Assembly (NCBI RefSeq): GCF_030362815.1
Contig: NZ_JAUCGR010000001.1
Coordinates: 1-64,000 of the forward strand
Direction of reading: 5' to 3'
DNA length: 64,000 nt
Origin: Cellulomonas edaphi
GTDB lineage: Bacteria; Actinomycetota; Actinomycetes; Actinomycetales; Cellulomonadaceae
In this document: positions 35,702 to 45,564 of the stretch, one piece after another
How positions within the stretch are numbered: position 1 is the stretch's first letter
Layout: every line of letters begins with the position of its first letter
Notes under the pieces: model-generated
Told to the model about the DNA's origin: nothing
The model's database searches: none
Seen by the model: only the letters and a program-made list of their open reading frames with translations
Made by a program: the position numbers and the translations under genes

Positions 35702-36735
35702 GCGTCGACCTCGGCCGCCCCGTCGCGGTCTGGCGCCCGCGACCCCGCACCTCGCTGCGCGTGGACCGCCGCGCCGTGGCCGTCGGCCTGGTGCTCCTGG
35801 CCATCGTGTGCGTGCTCGCGGTCGTCAGCCTGGCGTACGGCACGTACCAGCTCAGCCTCGGCGAGGTGGTGGGCGCCCTGACGGGGAACGGTGACCGGCG
35901 CGCGCACACGCTCGTGGTGGAGTGGAGGCTGCCGCGCCTGCTGTTCGCGATCGGGTGCGGCATCGCGCTGGCGCTCGCGGGCTCGATCTTCCAGTCGCTC
36001 ACGCGCAACCCTCTCGGCAGCCCGGACGTGATCGGGCTCGATGCCGGCTCGTACGCCGGTGCCGTCATCGTCACGCTGGTCATCGGCAGCACCGCGTACA
36101 CGGACATCGCGCTCGGGTCGCTCGTGGGCGGCCTGCTCACCGCGGCGCTCGTCTACGTGCTCGCCTACCGACGCGGCGCCCAGGGATTCCGTCTGATCAT
36201 CGTGGGCATCGCGGTGGCCGCCATGCTGTCCTCGTTCAACGCCTACGTCATGATGCGCGAGGACCCGCAGACCGCCATGATCGTGGCCGCCTGGGGGGCG
36301 GGGTCCCTGGCGTCGCTCGGGTACTCGCAGCTGGTGCCGTTCTCGATCGCGCTCGTCGCCCTGCTCCCCCTCGCCGCGCTCCTGGCCCGTCCCCTGGCGC
36401 AGCTCGAGCTCGGTGACGACGCCGCCCGCTCGCAGGGCGTCCACGCCGAGCGGGTGCGCCTCGGGGCCACCATCCTGGGCGTGGCGTTCGCGTCGCTCGT
36501 CAGCGCGGCCGCCGGACCCATCGCCTTCGTCGCGCTCGTCGCGCCGCAGATCGCGCACCGGCTCGCGCGAACCGCGGGCCCCTCGCCCGTGGTCTCCGCC
36601 CTGACCGGCGCCGCCCTGCTCGTGAGCGCGGACGTCGTCGCGCAGCACCTGGCCGTCGCGACGGGCCTGGTCACCGTGACGCTCGGTGGCCTCTACTTCA
36701 TCTGGCTGCTGATCCGGGAGTACCGACGCTCATGA
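35698..36735 (+). CDS. FecCD-type iron-siderophore permease 2
   Basis: The 345-residue partner permease carries WRLPRLLFAIGCGIALALAG, QSLTRNPLGSPDVIGLDAGS and GPIAFVALVAPQIAHRL. A basic N-terminal tail of about 25 residues precedes the first helix. GTG 35698 overlaps the previous stop, and its own stop overlaps the ATPase ATG (ATGA), so all four transporter genes are tightly coupled. Confidence 0.95.
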   Translation: MSVDLGRPVAVWRPRPRTSLRVDRRAVAVGLVLLAIVCVLAVVSLAYGTYQLSLGEVVGALTGNGDRRAHTLVVEWRLPRLLFAIGCGIALALAGSIFQSLTRNPLGSPDVIGLDAGSYAGAVIVTLVIGSTAYTDIALGSLVGGLLTAALVYVLAYRRGAQGFRLIIVGIAVAAMLSSFNAYVMMREDPQTAMIVAAWGAGSLASLGYSQLVPFSIALVALLPLAALLARPLAQLELGDDAARSQGVHAERVRLGATILGVAFASLVSAAAGPIAFVALVAPQIAHRLARTAGPSPVVSALTGAALLVSADVVAQHLAVATGLVTVTLGGLYFIWLLIREYRRS

Positions 36736-37520
36736 CTGCACACGCCCTCGAGGCCGCCGGCCTGACGCTCGCGTACGACAAGCGCGTCATCAGCACGGAC
36801 CTGTCGGTGCACGTCCCGGCGGGGTCGTTCACCGCGATCATCGGTCCCAACGCGTGCGGCAAGTCGACGCTGCTGCGCGCGCTGTCCCGGTTGCTCGCCC
36901 CCCGAGCCGGCACGGTGCTCCTGGACGGGCGCGACATCGCCGAGCGCGGGGCCAAGGAGCTCGCCCGCGAGCTGGGGCTGCTCCCGCAGACGTCCTTGGC
37001 CCCCGACGGCATCCGCGTGGCCGACCTCGTGGCGCGCGGCAGGTTCCCGCACCAGCGCGTCTTCGACCGGTGGTCGCCCGACGACGAGGCCGCGGTGCTG
37101 CGGGCGATGTCCGCGACCGACGTGCTGGACCTGTCGGGCCGCCTCGTCGACGAGCTGTCCGGCGGGCAGCGCCAGCGGGTGTGGGTGGCCATGGCCCTCG
37201 CGCAGGAGACCGCCACGCTGCTGCTCGACGAGCCCACGACGTTCCTCGACATCGCGCACCAGATCGAGGTGCTCGAGCTGTTCCGTCGCATCAACCTCGA
37301 GGACGGCCGGACGCTGGTCGCGGTGCTGCACGACCTCAACCAGGCGGCGCGGTACGCGTCGCACATCATCGCGATGAAGGACGGCCGCGTGGTCGCCGCG
37401 GGAGCACCCACGGACGTGATCACGCCCGAGGTCGTCCAGGACGTGTTCTCGGTGCCGTGCCGGGTGATCGAAGACCCGGAGGCGCACACTCCCCTGGTGA
37501 TCCCCCTCGTCAGAAGGTGA
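36732..37520 (+). CDS. FecE-type iron-siderophore ABC transporter ATPase
   Basis: This 262-residue ATPase powers the preceding permeases. Walker A is GPNACGKST, the ABC signature LSGGQRQRVWVAMAL, Walker B LLLDEPTTFLD and the switch His is in VLHDLNQAARY. The size and the FLDIAHQIEVLELF segment fit the FecE/FepC group. Its 3' end overlaps the convergent lemA gene by 11 bases. Confidence 0.96.
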   Translation: MTAHALEAAGLTLAYDKRVISTDLSVHVPAGSFTAIIGPNACGKSTLLRALSRLLAPRAGTVLLDGRDIAERGAKELARELGLLPQTSLAPDGIRVADLVARGRFPHQRVFDRWSPDDEAAVLRAMSATDVLDLSGRLVDELSGGQRQRVWVAMALAQETATLLLDEPTTFLDIAHQIEVLELFRRINLEDGRTLVAVLHDLNQAARYASHIIAMKDGRVVAAGAPTDVITPEVVQDVFSVPCRVIEDPEAHTPLVIPLVRR

Positions 37521-38076
37521 CGGTCGGCGCCTGGCGGACGGCCGGGTCCTCCACCTCGAAGTACTCCGCACGCGCGAACCCGAACGCGCCTGCGAGCAGG
37601 TTGCTGGGGAACGACTCCACCCGGGTGTTCAGGTCGCGCACGTTGGCGTTGTAGAACCGGCGAGCCGCCGCGATGCGGTCCTCGGTCGTCGACAGCTCGA
37701 GCTGCAGCTGCTGGAAGTTCTCGCTCGCACGGAGCACGGGGTAGCCCTCGGCGACGGCGAACAGCCGCCCCAGCGCGTGCGTGAGCTCGTTCTCCTGCGC
37801 GGCCTGCTGCTCGGGCGACGCCCCCGCGCCGACGGCCGCGGAGCGTGCGCGCGCGACCTCCTCGAACACGGCCTTCTCGTGGCCCGCGTAGCCCTTGACG
37901 GTCTCCACGAGGTTCGGGATCAGCTCGTGGCGGCGCGTGAGCTCGACGTCGACCTGGCGCCACGACTCCTGCACGAGGTTCCGCACGCGGACCAGGCCGT
38001 TGTACTGCACGACCACGAGGATCGCGAGGACGACGAGGACGACGAGGACGATCAGGGCGGTGGTCCCGGGGGTCAT
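37510..38076 (-). CDS. LemA family membrane-anchored protein
   Basis: The 188-residue protein has one N-terminal transmembrane helix (about 7-24), then the LemA pattern: YNGLVRVRNLVQESWRQVDV, ELTRRHELIPNLVETVKGYA and FYNANVRDLNTRVESFPSN. It folds as a long helical bundle outside the membrane; its biochemical role is unknown. The ATG follows an AGGAG site. It overlaps the fecE-like gene tail-to-tail by 11 bases, so no terminator fits between them. Confidence 0.92.
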   Translation of the reverse strand: MTPGTTALIVLVVLVVLAILVVVQYNGLVRVRNLVQESWRQVDVELTRRHELIPNLVETVKGYAGHEKAVFEEVARARSAAVGAGASPEQQAAQENELTHALGRLFAVAEGYPVLRASENFQQLQLELSTTEDRIAAARRFYNANVRDLNTRVESFPSNLLAGAFGFARAEYFEVEDPAVRQAPTVTF

Positions 38077-38112
38077 GGGGGCTCCTAGGTGTGCACGGTG
38101 GCAGCGCGGACG

Positions 38113-38796
38113 TCAGTGTGCCGCGGCCGGATCGTACCCGTGGTCGAGCCAGACGTGGCGCGGGACGGCGTCGCGGACGGCGGCGAGCAGGGCCAGCGTC
38201 CCCGCGATGCGGTCCACCGCCGTCGCGCCGGGGTGCCACGACACGATGGTGCTGCCCTCGATCCGCCAGGCGGTCCCCCGCGTGCCGGGCTCGAGCAGAC
38301 GCTCCATGAGGCGGGGGTGGATCACGGCGTGCACCACCTGCGGGTCGGTGCCCTCCACCCGGTAGGCGCGGTTGAACTCCTCGGACTCGAACTGCACGTC
38401 CTGCGCGCCCACCATCTTCGCGAGGCGCGCGCCGATCCCCTCGGGCGTGACCTCGACCGTCGACAGCGCCGCCGGCAGCGTCAGGGCCACCACGTGGTGG
38501 GTCGTGGTCGAGCGCTCGGTCTTGCCGTCGCTGCCGCGCCTGATCCGGGTGGAGCGGTAGGTGAACGACACGGCGTCCGCGCCCGCGTAGGTGCCGGTCA
38601 TGACCTCGACGGCCTCGCGCTCGTCCCCGGTGCCGAACGGCTCGCCGGCCCAGCGGTAGGCGAGCGAGTCGTCACGACCCACGAACGACCACCCGCTGGC
38701 GCGTGCCCAGGCGGCGATGGCCTCCAGGCGCTTGCGCTGGGTGTACCAGGCGCCGGCAGCGACGAGCAGCGCGAGCGCGAGGACGAGCCAGACCAC
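38113..38796 (-). CDS. Membrane-anchored protein of unknown function, upstream of lemA
   Basis: The 227-residue protein begins with a single hydrophobic helix (VWLVLALALLVAAGAWY) followed by a soluble domain. RKRLEAIAAWARASGWSFVGRD resembles the start of DUF3137-like proteins, but I cannot be sure of the family. It is on the same strand as lemA with a 36-base gap, so both could act on the envelope together. Confidence 0.7.
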   Translation of the reverse strand: MVWLVLALALLVAAGAWYTQRKRLEAIAAWARASGWSFVGRDDSLAYRWAGEPFGTGDEREAVEVMTGTYAGADAVSFTYRSTRIRRGSDGKTERSTTTHHVVALTLPAALSTVEVTPEGIGARLAKMVGAQDVQFESEEFNRAYRVEGTDPQVVHAVIHPRLMERLLEPGTRGTAWRIEGSTIVSWHPGATAVDRIAGTLALLAAVRDAVPRHVWLDHGYDPAAAH

Positions 38797-38810
38797 GGGC
38801 CCTGCCCCGC

Positions 38811-39374
38811 TCAGGCCAGGCCGAGGTCGGACAGGCTGAACAGGTAGTGGTACGGGACGCCGTAGGCCTCGATCTTCTCCTGCGCGCCCGTGTTCCGGTC
38901 GACGATCACGGCGACGCCGAGCACCTCGGCGCCCGCCTCGCGGGCCGCCTCGAGCGCGGCGATCGGCGAGCCGCCCGTGGTCGAGGTGTCCTCGAGGATG
39001 ACGACCTTGCGGCCCGCGATGTCCGGGCCCTCGATCCGCCGCTGCATGCCGTGCGCCTTCGCCTCCTTGCGGACGACGAACGCGTCGAGGTCCTGCCCGC
39101 GGCTCGCGGCCGCGTGCAGCAGCGAGGTGGCCACGGGGTCCGCACCGAGCGTGAGCCCGCCCACGGCGTCGATCTCCGCGGTGCCGAGCCCGACCTCCTC
39201 CAGCCGGTCGAGCAGCAGGTGCCCGATGAGCGGGGCCGCGCGGTGGTGCAGCGTGGCGCGGCGCAGGTCGACGTAGTAGTCGGCCTCCCGGCCCGACGAG
39301 AGCGTCACCTTGCCGTGCACGACGGCGAGTTCCTGGATGAGGGCGAGCAGCTGCTGGCGGGGAGTCTCGGTCAC
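38811..39374 (-). CDS. pyrE: Orotate phosphoribosyltransferase
   Basis: The 187-residue enzyme joins orotate to PRPP in pyrimidine synthesis. The PRPP-binding motif VVILEDTSTTGGSPIAALE is clear, as is KVTLSSGREADYYVDLR near the N-terminus, where the catalytic SG-R-YYVD region lies. The GTG start at 39374 is the first codon before homology. No other pyrimidine gene is in the window. Confidence 0.96.
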   Translation of the reverse strand: MTETPRQQLLALIQELAVVHGKVTLSSGREADYYVDLRRATLHHRAAPLIGHLLLDRLEEVGLGTAEIDAVGGLTLGADPVATSLLHAAASRGQDLDAFVVRKEAKAHGMQRRIEGPDIAGRKVVILEDTSTTGGSPIAALEAAREAGAEVLGVAVIVDRNTGAQEKIEAYGVPYHYLFSLSDLGLA

Positions 39375-39384
39375 GGGGGCCAGG

Positions 39385-40158
39385 CTACTCGGGAGACTCG
39401 ATCGCCTTCCGGTACCGGCCCACGGCTCGGACGGCCGACCTGGGGGCGATGCGCGCCACGGCCGAGACGGCGCGGTAGCGCGCGCTCGGCGTGGAGATGA
39501 CGGCGCCGCGCCGCACGTCGGCCAGCGCCGTCGCGACCACGCTCTCCGCGTTGAGCCACGCGAGCTCGGGGTAGCTGCTCACGTCGATGGCACCACGCTC
39601 GTGGAACTCGGTGCGCACGAAGCCCGGGCACAGCGCGGTGGCCGTGACGCCCGTGCCCTTGAGCTCGACCGCGAGGCCCTCCGTGAAGCTGCGCACCCAC
39701 GCCTTGTGGGCCGAGTACGTGCCGGAGGCCAGCAGCGCGGCCACCGAGGCGACGTTGAGGATGGCACCGCGGCCGCGGGCCGTCATCGCGTCGGCCGCGG
39801 CGTGCGAGAGCACCAGCACAGCGCGGACCATGACGTCCAGCGCGGCCTCCTCCCGGCTGAGGTCCCCTCCGACGAAGTGCTGGTTCAGGCCCAGGCCGGC
39901 GTTGTTGACCAGCAGGCCGACGGGGCGCTCCTCGTCCGCGAGCCGGATCGCGACGCGCTCCACGTCGACGCGGTCGGCGAGGTCCGCGACCAGCACCTCG
40001 GCGCGGACGCCCGCGGCGGCCTCGAGCTGGGCGGCGAGGCGCGTCAGGCGCTCCTCGTCGCGGGCGACGAGCACCAGGTCGTGCTTGGCGGTGGCGAGCT
40101 GCCAGGCGAACTCGAGGCCGAGCCCCGCGCTGGCACCGGTGACGAGTGCGATACCCAT
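39385..40158 (-). CDS. Short-chain dehydrogenase/reductase
   Basis: This 257-residue classical SDR has the nucleotide motif [15 protein letters not shown], the NNAGLG motif, a catalytic Ser in [14 protein letters not shown] and Tyr/Lys in [18 protein letters not shown] follows at the usual place. ATG 40158 is chosen because homology begins there. Substrate unknown. It lies 10 bases upstream of pyrE on the same strand. Confidence 0.9.
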   Translation of the reverse strand: MGIALVTGASAGLGLEFAWQLATAKHDLVLVARDEERLTRLAAQLEAAAGVRAEVLVADLADRVDVERVAIRLADEERPVGLLVNNAGLGLNQHFVGGDLSREEAALDVMVRAVLVLSHAAADAMTARGRGAILNVASVAALLASGTYSAHKAWVRSFTEGLAVELKGTGVTATALCPGFVRTEFHERGAIDVSSYPELAWLNAESVVATALADVRRGAVISTPSARYRAVSAVARIAPRSAVRAVGRYRKAIESPE

Positions 40159-40288
40159 GCTGGCCACCCTATGCGGGACCCCCGACTCCGGCCCACGCCG
40201 ACGCCGCGTGCTCTCGCGCTCGGCCACCCGATCCCTGTGGTCCACAGGGCGTCCGCGGGTGTGGGCACCGGCTCGTAGGGTTGGGCAC

Positions 40289-42340
40289 GTGCAGCTCCCC
40301 GACGACCTTCCGCCCGACGAGGGCTTCGCGTGGCATCTCGAGGAGCCGCCCTTCGACCCCGGCTACGACGAGGTCCCGCCGGAGTCGACGCCGTCCTCGC
40401 GACCCACCTCCGAGGCCCCGGGCCGCCGCAGCCCTGCGACGCCCGCACCCACGGCCGGGCAACCGCCCTCCTCGGCACCGGCCTCCGTGCGCGTCGGCGG
40501 CGCCACCCAGGGCCCCGCCGACGGGTTGATGCCGGACCCGCTGGAGGTGCTGCAGCGCGTCTGGGGCTACGACGCGTTCCGCGGCGAGCAGGCCGACATC
40601 ATCGCGACCGTCGTCGGCGGCGGCGACGCGCTCGTGCTCATGCCCACCGGCGGAGGCAAGTCGCTGTGCTACCAGGTGCCCGCGCTCGTGCGGCCGGGCA
40701 CGGGCGTGGTCGTCTCGCCCCTCATCGCCCTCATGCAGGACCAGGTGGACGCCCTGTCGGCGCTCGGCGTGCGTGCCGGCTTCCTCAACTCGACGCAGGA
40801 CCCGGCGCAGCGACGCGCGGTCGAGGACGCGTACCTGGCGGGCGAGCTGGACCTCCTCTACCTGGCCCCCGAGCGCCTGCGCGTGCGTGAGACCGTCGAG
40901 CTGCTCGACCGCGGCCGGGTCGCGCTGTTCGCCATCGACGAGGCTCACTGCGTGTCGCAGTGGGGGCACGACTTCCGGCCCGACTACCTCCAGCTCTCGA
41001 TGCTGCACGAGCGCTGGCCCGACGTGCCGCGCATCGCGCTGACGGCGACCGCCACCGACGCGACCCACGCCGAGATCGCCTCGCGGCTGCAGCTGGAGCA
41101 GGCGCGGCACTTCGTCGCGAGCTTCGACCGGCCCAACATCCAGTACCGCATCGCGCCCAAGGACAACCCGCGCGCGCAGCTGCTCGCGCTGATCCGCGAG
41201 GAGCACCCGGGCGACGCCGGCATCGTGTACTGCCTGTCCCGCAGCTCCGTCGAGCAGACCGCGGAGCACCTCGCGGCTCAGGGCATCACGGCACTGCCGT
41301 ACCACGCGGGACTCGACAGGGCGGTGCGCGCGCGCAACCAGTCGCGGTTCCTGCGCGAGGACGGCGTGGTGATGGTGGCGACCATCGCGTTCGGCATGGG
41401 GATCGACAAGCCGGACGTGCGGTTCGTCGCGCACCTGGACCTGCCCAAGTCCGTCGAGGGGTACTACCAGGAGACGGGCCGCGCCGGGCGCGACGGGCTG
41501 CCCTCCACGGCGTGGCTCGCCTACGGGCTGCCCGACGTGGTGCAGCAGCGCCGCATGATCGACACCTCCGAGGGCGACGCGGCGCACAAGCGCAGGCTCA
41601 CCCAGCACCTGGACGCGATGCTGGCGCTCTGCGAGACCGTCACGTGCCGCCGCGTGCAGCTGCTCAGCTACTTCGGTCAGGCCAGCGAGCCGTGCGGCAA
41701 CTGCGACACGTGCCTGTCGCCGCCGGACTCGTGGGACGGGACGCTCGCGGCGCAGAAGCTGCTCTCCACCGTGGTGCGCCTCGAGCAGCGAGGCCAGCGG
41801 TACGGCGCGGGCCACCTGGTCGACATCCTTCGCGGCAAGGTCACGCCGCGCATCATCCAGCTGGGCCACGCGGACGTGTCCACGTTCGGCATCGGGGCGG
41901 ACCTCTCCGACGCCGACTGGCGCGGGGTCGTGCGTCAGCTGCTGGCGGCCGAGCTGCTCGGCGTGGACTCGGACGGGTACGGGACGTTGCGGCTCACGCC
42001 CGAGTCGGCCGCCGTGCTGCGCGGGGAGCGGACGGTGCCGCTGCGCCGCGAGCCCGAGAAGCCCGAGAAGCGCGCGCGCACGCGCTCCGGGGCGCCGCGG
42101 GCCGCCGCGGCGGACCTCGACGCCCCCACCGCGTCGGTGTTCGAGGGGCTGCGCGCGTGGCGTGCCGGTGCCGCACGAGAGCAGGGCGTGCCGGCCTACG
42201 TGGTGTTCCACGACGCGACGCTGCGCGAGATCGCGCTGCAGCAGCCCACCTCGCTGGCCGAGCTCGGCACCATCAGCGGCATCGGCGCCGCCAAGCTGGA
42301 GAAGTACGGCCCGGGCGTCCTCGCCGCGCTCGCGGGGTGA
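40289..42340 (+). CDS. recQ: ATP-dependent DNA helicase RecQ
   Basis: The 683-residue 3'-5' helicase acts in recombination and fork repair. Walker A is [10 protein letters not shown] (Lys124), motif [17 protein letters not shown], and motif VI lies in [12 protein letters not shown]. Zinc-binding Cys follow (CRRVQ, then CGNCDTC) and a winged helix; the C-terminus ends in an HRDC domain ([23 protein letters not shown]). An N-terminal Pro-rich tail of about 75 residues is extra; a start at the Met of [10 protein letters not shown] is the alternative. The stop overlaps the SNF2 gene start (TGATG). Confidence 0.94.
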   Translation: MQLPDDLPPDEGFAWHLEEPPFDPGYDEVPPESTPSSRPTSEAPGRRSPATPAPTAGQPPSSAPASVRVGGATQGPADGLMPDPLEVLQRVWGYDAFRGEQADIIATVVGGGDALVLMPTGGGKSLCYQVPALVRPGTGVVVSPLIALMQDQVDALSALGVRAGFLNSTQDPAQRRAVEDAYLAGELDLLYLAPERLRVRETVELLDRGRVALFAIDEAHCVSQWGHDFRPDYLQLSMLHERWPDVPRIALTATATDATHAEIASRLQLEQARHFVASFDRPNIQYRIAPKDNPRAQLLALIREEHPGDAGIVYCLSRSSVEQTAEHLAAQGITALPYHAGLDRAVRARNQSRFLREDGVVMVATIAFGMGIDKPDVRFVAHLDLPKSVEGYYQETGRAGRDGLPSTAWLAYGLPDVVQQRRMIDTSEGDAAHKRRLTQHLDAMLALCETVTCRRVQLLSYFGQASEPCGNCDTCLSPPDSWDGTLAAQKLLSTVVRLEQRGQRYGAGHLVDILRGKVTPRIIQLGHADVSTFGIGADLSDADWRGVVRQLLAAELLGVDSDGYGTLRLTPESAAVLRGERTVPLRREPEKPEKRARTRSGAPRAAAADLDAPTASVFEGLRAWRAGAAREQGVPAYVVFHDATLREIALQQPTSLAELGTISGIGAAKLEKYGPGVLAALAG

Positions 42341-45300
42341 TGCGACCGATGGACGACGCCCAGATCCGCCAGGTGGTCGGCGGCGGCGCGTACGCGCGCG
42401 GCCTCGAGTACGCCCGCCGCGGCAAGGTGCTGTCCTCGACGTGGAGCCCCGACCGCCGGATGCTGACGGGAGTCGTGAGCGGGTCCGGCCGCGCCCCGTA
42501 CCGCACGTTCGTCGAGCTCGCGGCCTCGGGCAGCGTCATCGACACGTCCTGCACGTGTCCCGTGGGCGAGTACTGCAAGCACGTCGCCGCCCTGCTGCTT
42601 GCCGACGCGGAACCGGCCGACCCCGCGCAGCCCCGTCGGCCCGCGTGGGAGCTGCAGATCGAGGGGGCGCTCAGCGCCGCCGCGCCCGAGACGGCCCGCC
42701 CGGACCTCGGGCTCCAGCTCGAGGTGGTCCTCGACGACTTCGGCGAGAAGCCGGTCCGCCTGCGCGCCCGGCCCGCGGCCCGCACCGCCGCCGGGCGGTG
42801 GACCCGGTCGGTGTCGTGGGACACCGTGACGCGGGGCTACTCGGCCCAGTACGACCGCCGCCAGCTCGCGGCACTCAGCGCGGTGCACCGCCTGACCGGG
42901 AGCACGAGCGGCTACTACGCGCCCGCGTCGGCGTGGGTGTGGCTCGACGACGCGTCCGGACCCGGGACGTTCGCGGCCCTCGCCGACCTGGGACGCGCCG
43001 GGGTGCCCGTGCTCGTGGCGGGCACCGACCTCGAGGTGGCCCTGCACGACGAGTCGGCCCGCGCGGCGCTCGACCTGCGCGCACGCACGGACGGCGGCAT
43101 CGACGTCCACCCGCTCGTGCTGGTCGGCGACGAGCCGCTGACCACCTGGACCCTGCTCGGCGCGCCCGAGGCCGTCGCCCTGTTCTGGTGGGAGGGCGAG
43201 ACGCCGCGCGGCGCACCGCTCCACGTCGCCCGCTTCGACGCGCCGCTGTCCTCCGGCGCGGCCGGGCTCGTCGGGCCGGGGCACGCGCTGCGGGTGCCGC
43301 CCGACGACGCTCCACGGTTCCTGCGTCGCTACTACCCGCGGCTGACCGCCCACCTCGACATCACGTCGCGCGACGGCTCCGTGGTGCCGCCCCCGCCGCC
43401 CACCGCGGCGCTCGTGCTGACGCTCACCCCTGGCCCGGAGCACGCCGTCACGTCCCGCTGGACCTGGGAGTACCGGAGCCACGAGGGCGAGGTCGTCGAG
43501 CAGCGCGCCGTGCGTGAGGCGCGCGTGGCGACCGACGCCTACCGGTCGACCGCCGACGAGAGCCGGCTCGCGGCGAGCGCCGGGGCAGTCGCCGGTCTGC
43601 TGGTCGACAACGCCGGCCAGCTGCTCGACCGCACGCTCGCGGGCTGGCAGACGGTGGACCTGGTGACCGACGTGCTGCCCGCGTTGCGCGCGCTCGACGG
43701 CGTCGAGGTCCGCGTCGACGGCGACCTGCCGGACTATCGCGAGGCGCAGGCGGATCCGCAGGTGACCGTCACGCCCGGCCCGTCCAACGGTCGCACCGAC
43801 TGGTTCGACCTCGCCGTGACGGTGGAGGTCGAGGGGCGCGAGGTCATGCTCGCGACGCTCGTCACCGCTCTCGCCGCGGGGAAGGCGCGGCTGCTCCTGC
43901 CCGACGGGTTGTGGCTGCGCATCGACACCCCCGCCCTCGAGGCCCTCCGGGCGCTCATCGAGGAGGCGCGGGAGCTGGACGACCGCCGAGGCCTGGGCGT
44001 CGGGCGGCTGCGGGCCAACGCCTGGGACGAGCTCGAGGCGCTCGGCGTGGTCGTGCAGCAGGCCGACGAGTGGCGACGCGCCGTCTCGGAGGTGCGCCTG
44101 CTCGAGTCCCCGGCCCAGGACGTCGAGCCTCCCGCGGCGGTGCATGCCCTCCTGCGGCCCTACCAGCGCGCCGGGTACGCGTGGCTCGTGCACCTGCACG
44201 ACTCCGGCCTGGGCGGCATCCTCGCCGATGACATGGGGCTCGGCAAGACGCTGCAGGTGCTCGCGTTCGCGGCGCACGTGCACCGCCTGGACTCACGGGG
44301 CGGCGATCGCGAGAGCCCGCCCCTGCTGGTGGTCGCACCGACGTCCGTGGTCGGTGCGTGGGCGTCGGAGGCCGCCAAGTTCGTGCCGGACCTGCGGGTG
44401 GCCACGGTGGAGCGGACCGCGGGCAAGCGGGGTGTCGCGCTCGCGGACCTGGCCCGGGACGTGGACGTCGTGGTCACGTCCTACGCGCTGTTCCGGATCG
44501 AGTACGACGACTACGCCGCACTCGACTGGTCCGTCCTGGTGCTCGACGAGGCGCAGACCGTCAAGAACCATCAGTCGCGCGCCTACGCCTGCGCGCGCAC
44601 GCTGGAGGTGCCCATGAAGCTCGCGATCACGGGCACCCCGCTCGAGAACACCGTGATGGAGCTGTGGGCGATCCTCGGCATCGTGGCACCCGGGCTGCTG
44701 CCGCCGCTCCAGCGGTTCGTCGAGCAGTACCGCTACCCCATCGAGCGCAACCACGACGCCGCACGCCTGGACCAGCTGCGTCGCCGCATCCGGCCCCTGG
44801 TGCTGCGCCGCACCAAGGAGGCGGTCGCCGACGACCTGCCGCCACGCATCGAGCAGGTGGTGCACGTGGACCTGGCTCCCGCGCACCGTGTGGTCTACGA
44901 CCGGCACCTGCAGCGCGAGCGGCAGAAGGTGCTGGGGCTGCTCGCCGAGATGGAGGGCAACCGGTTCGAGATCTTCCGCTCGTTGACACTGCTGCGCCGC
45001 CTCGCGCTGGACCCTTCGCTGGTCGACCCCGACCACACGAGGGTTCCGGCCAGCAAGCTCGACGTGCTCGAGTCGATGCTCGACGAGATCGTCGCGGACG
45101 GCCACCGGGTGCTCGTGTTCAGCCAGTTCACCGGCGTGCTCGACCGGGTGCGCACCCGGCTCGACGGCAGGTCCGTGCCGTACGCCTACCTCGACGGCAC
45201 CACCACGCGCCGCGCCGCCGTCATCGACGGCTTCCGCACCGGGACGGCGCCCGTTTTCCTCATCAGCCTCAAGGCGGGCGGCGTCGGGCTCACGCTCACG

Positions 45301-45561
45301 GAGGCCGACTACGTCATCGTCCTCGACCCGTGGTGGAACCCCGCCGTCGAGGCGCAGGCCGTGGACCGCGCGCACCGGATCGGGCAGAAGCGCTCCGTCA
45401 TGGTCTACCGGCTGGTCGCGTCGGGAACCATCGAGGAGAAGGTGATGGCGCTCAAGGCGAGCAAGTCGCGCCTGTTCGACGCGATCATGGGCGGCGGCGA
45501 GCTGTCCCGGACGCGGCTGACGGCCGACGACGTCCGACAGCTGCTGGACGTCCCGGCCTGA
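42340..45561 (+). CDS. SWIM-zinc-finger SNF2-family helicase
   Basis: The 1073-residue protein begins with a SWIM zinc finger (Cys71, Cys73, Cys79, His81 in CTCPVGEYCKH). A long middle domain of about 500 residues with no clear motif follows, then a SNF2 ATPase: DDMGLGKTLQVLAF near 627, DEAQTVKN near 735 and the helicase-C QAVDRAHRIGQKRSVMVYRL near the end. It is a predicted double-stranded DNA translocase that could remodel protein-DNA complexes or act in repair. The ATG shares a base with the recQ stop codon, so both are translated together. Confidence 0.92.
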   Translation: MRPMDDAQIRQVVGGGAYARGLEYARRGKVLSSTWSPDRRMLTGVVSGSGRAPYRTFVELAASGSVIDTSCTCPVGEYCKHVAALLLADAEPADPAQPRRPAWELQIEGALSAAAPETARPDLGLQLEVVLDDFGEKPVRLRARPAARTAAGRWTRSVSWDTVTRGYSAQYDRRQLAALSAVHRLTGSTSGYYAPASAWVWLDDASGPGTFAALADLGRAGVPVLVAGTDLEVALHDESARAALDLRARTDGGIDVHPLVLVGDEPLTTWTLLGAPEAVALFWWEGETPRGAPLHVARFDAPLSSGAAGLVGPGHALRVPPDDAPRFLRRYYPRLTAHLDITSRDGSVVPPPPPTAALVLTLTPGPEHAVTSRWTWEYRSHEGEVVEQRAVREARVATDAYRSTADESRLAASAGAVAGLLVDNAGQLLDRTLAGWQTVDLVTDVLPALRALDGVEVRVDGDLPDYREAQADPQVTVTPGPSNGRTDWFDLAVTVEVEGREVMLATLVTALAAGKARLLLPDGLWLRIDTPALEALRALIEEARELDDRRGLGVGRLRANAWDELEALGVVVQQADEWRRAVSEVRLLESPAQDVEPPAAVHALLRPYQRAGYAWLVHLHDSGLGGILADDMGLGKTLQVLAFAAHVHRLDSRGGDRESPPLLVVAPTSVVGAWASEAAKFVPDLRVATVERTAGKRGVALADLARDVDVVVTSYALFRIEYDDYAALDWSVLVLDEAQTVKNHQSRAYACARTLEVPMKLAITGTPLENTVMELWAILGIVAPGLLPPLQRFVEQYRYPIERNHDAARLDQLRRRIRPLVLRRTKEAVADDLPPRIEQVVHVDLAPAHRVVYDRHLQRERQKVLGLLAEMEGNRFEIFRSLTLLRRLALDPSLVDPDHTRVPASKLDVLESMLDEIVADGHRVLVFSQFTGVLDRVRTRLDGRSVPYAYLDGTTTRRAAVIDGFRTGTAPVFLISLKAGGVGLTLTEADYVIVLDPWWNPAVEAQAVDRAHRIGQKRSVMVYRLVASGTIEEKVMALKASKSRLFDAIMGGGELSRTRLTADDVRQLLDVPA

Positions 45562-45564
45562 CCG

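Noticed and set aside
40289-45561. Known anti-phage helicase system
   Set aside because: RecQ and SWIM-SNF2 genes are common housekeeping or repair genes; no nuclease, methylase or other defence partner is beside them.
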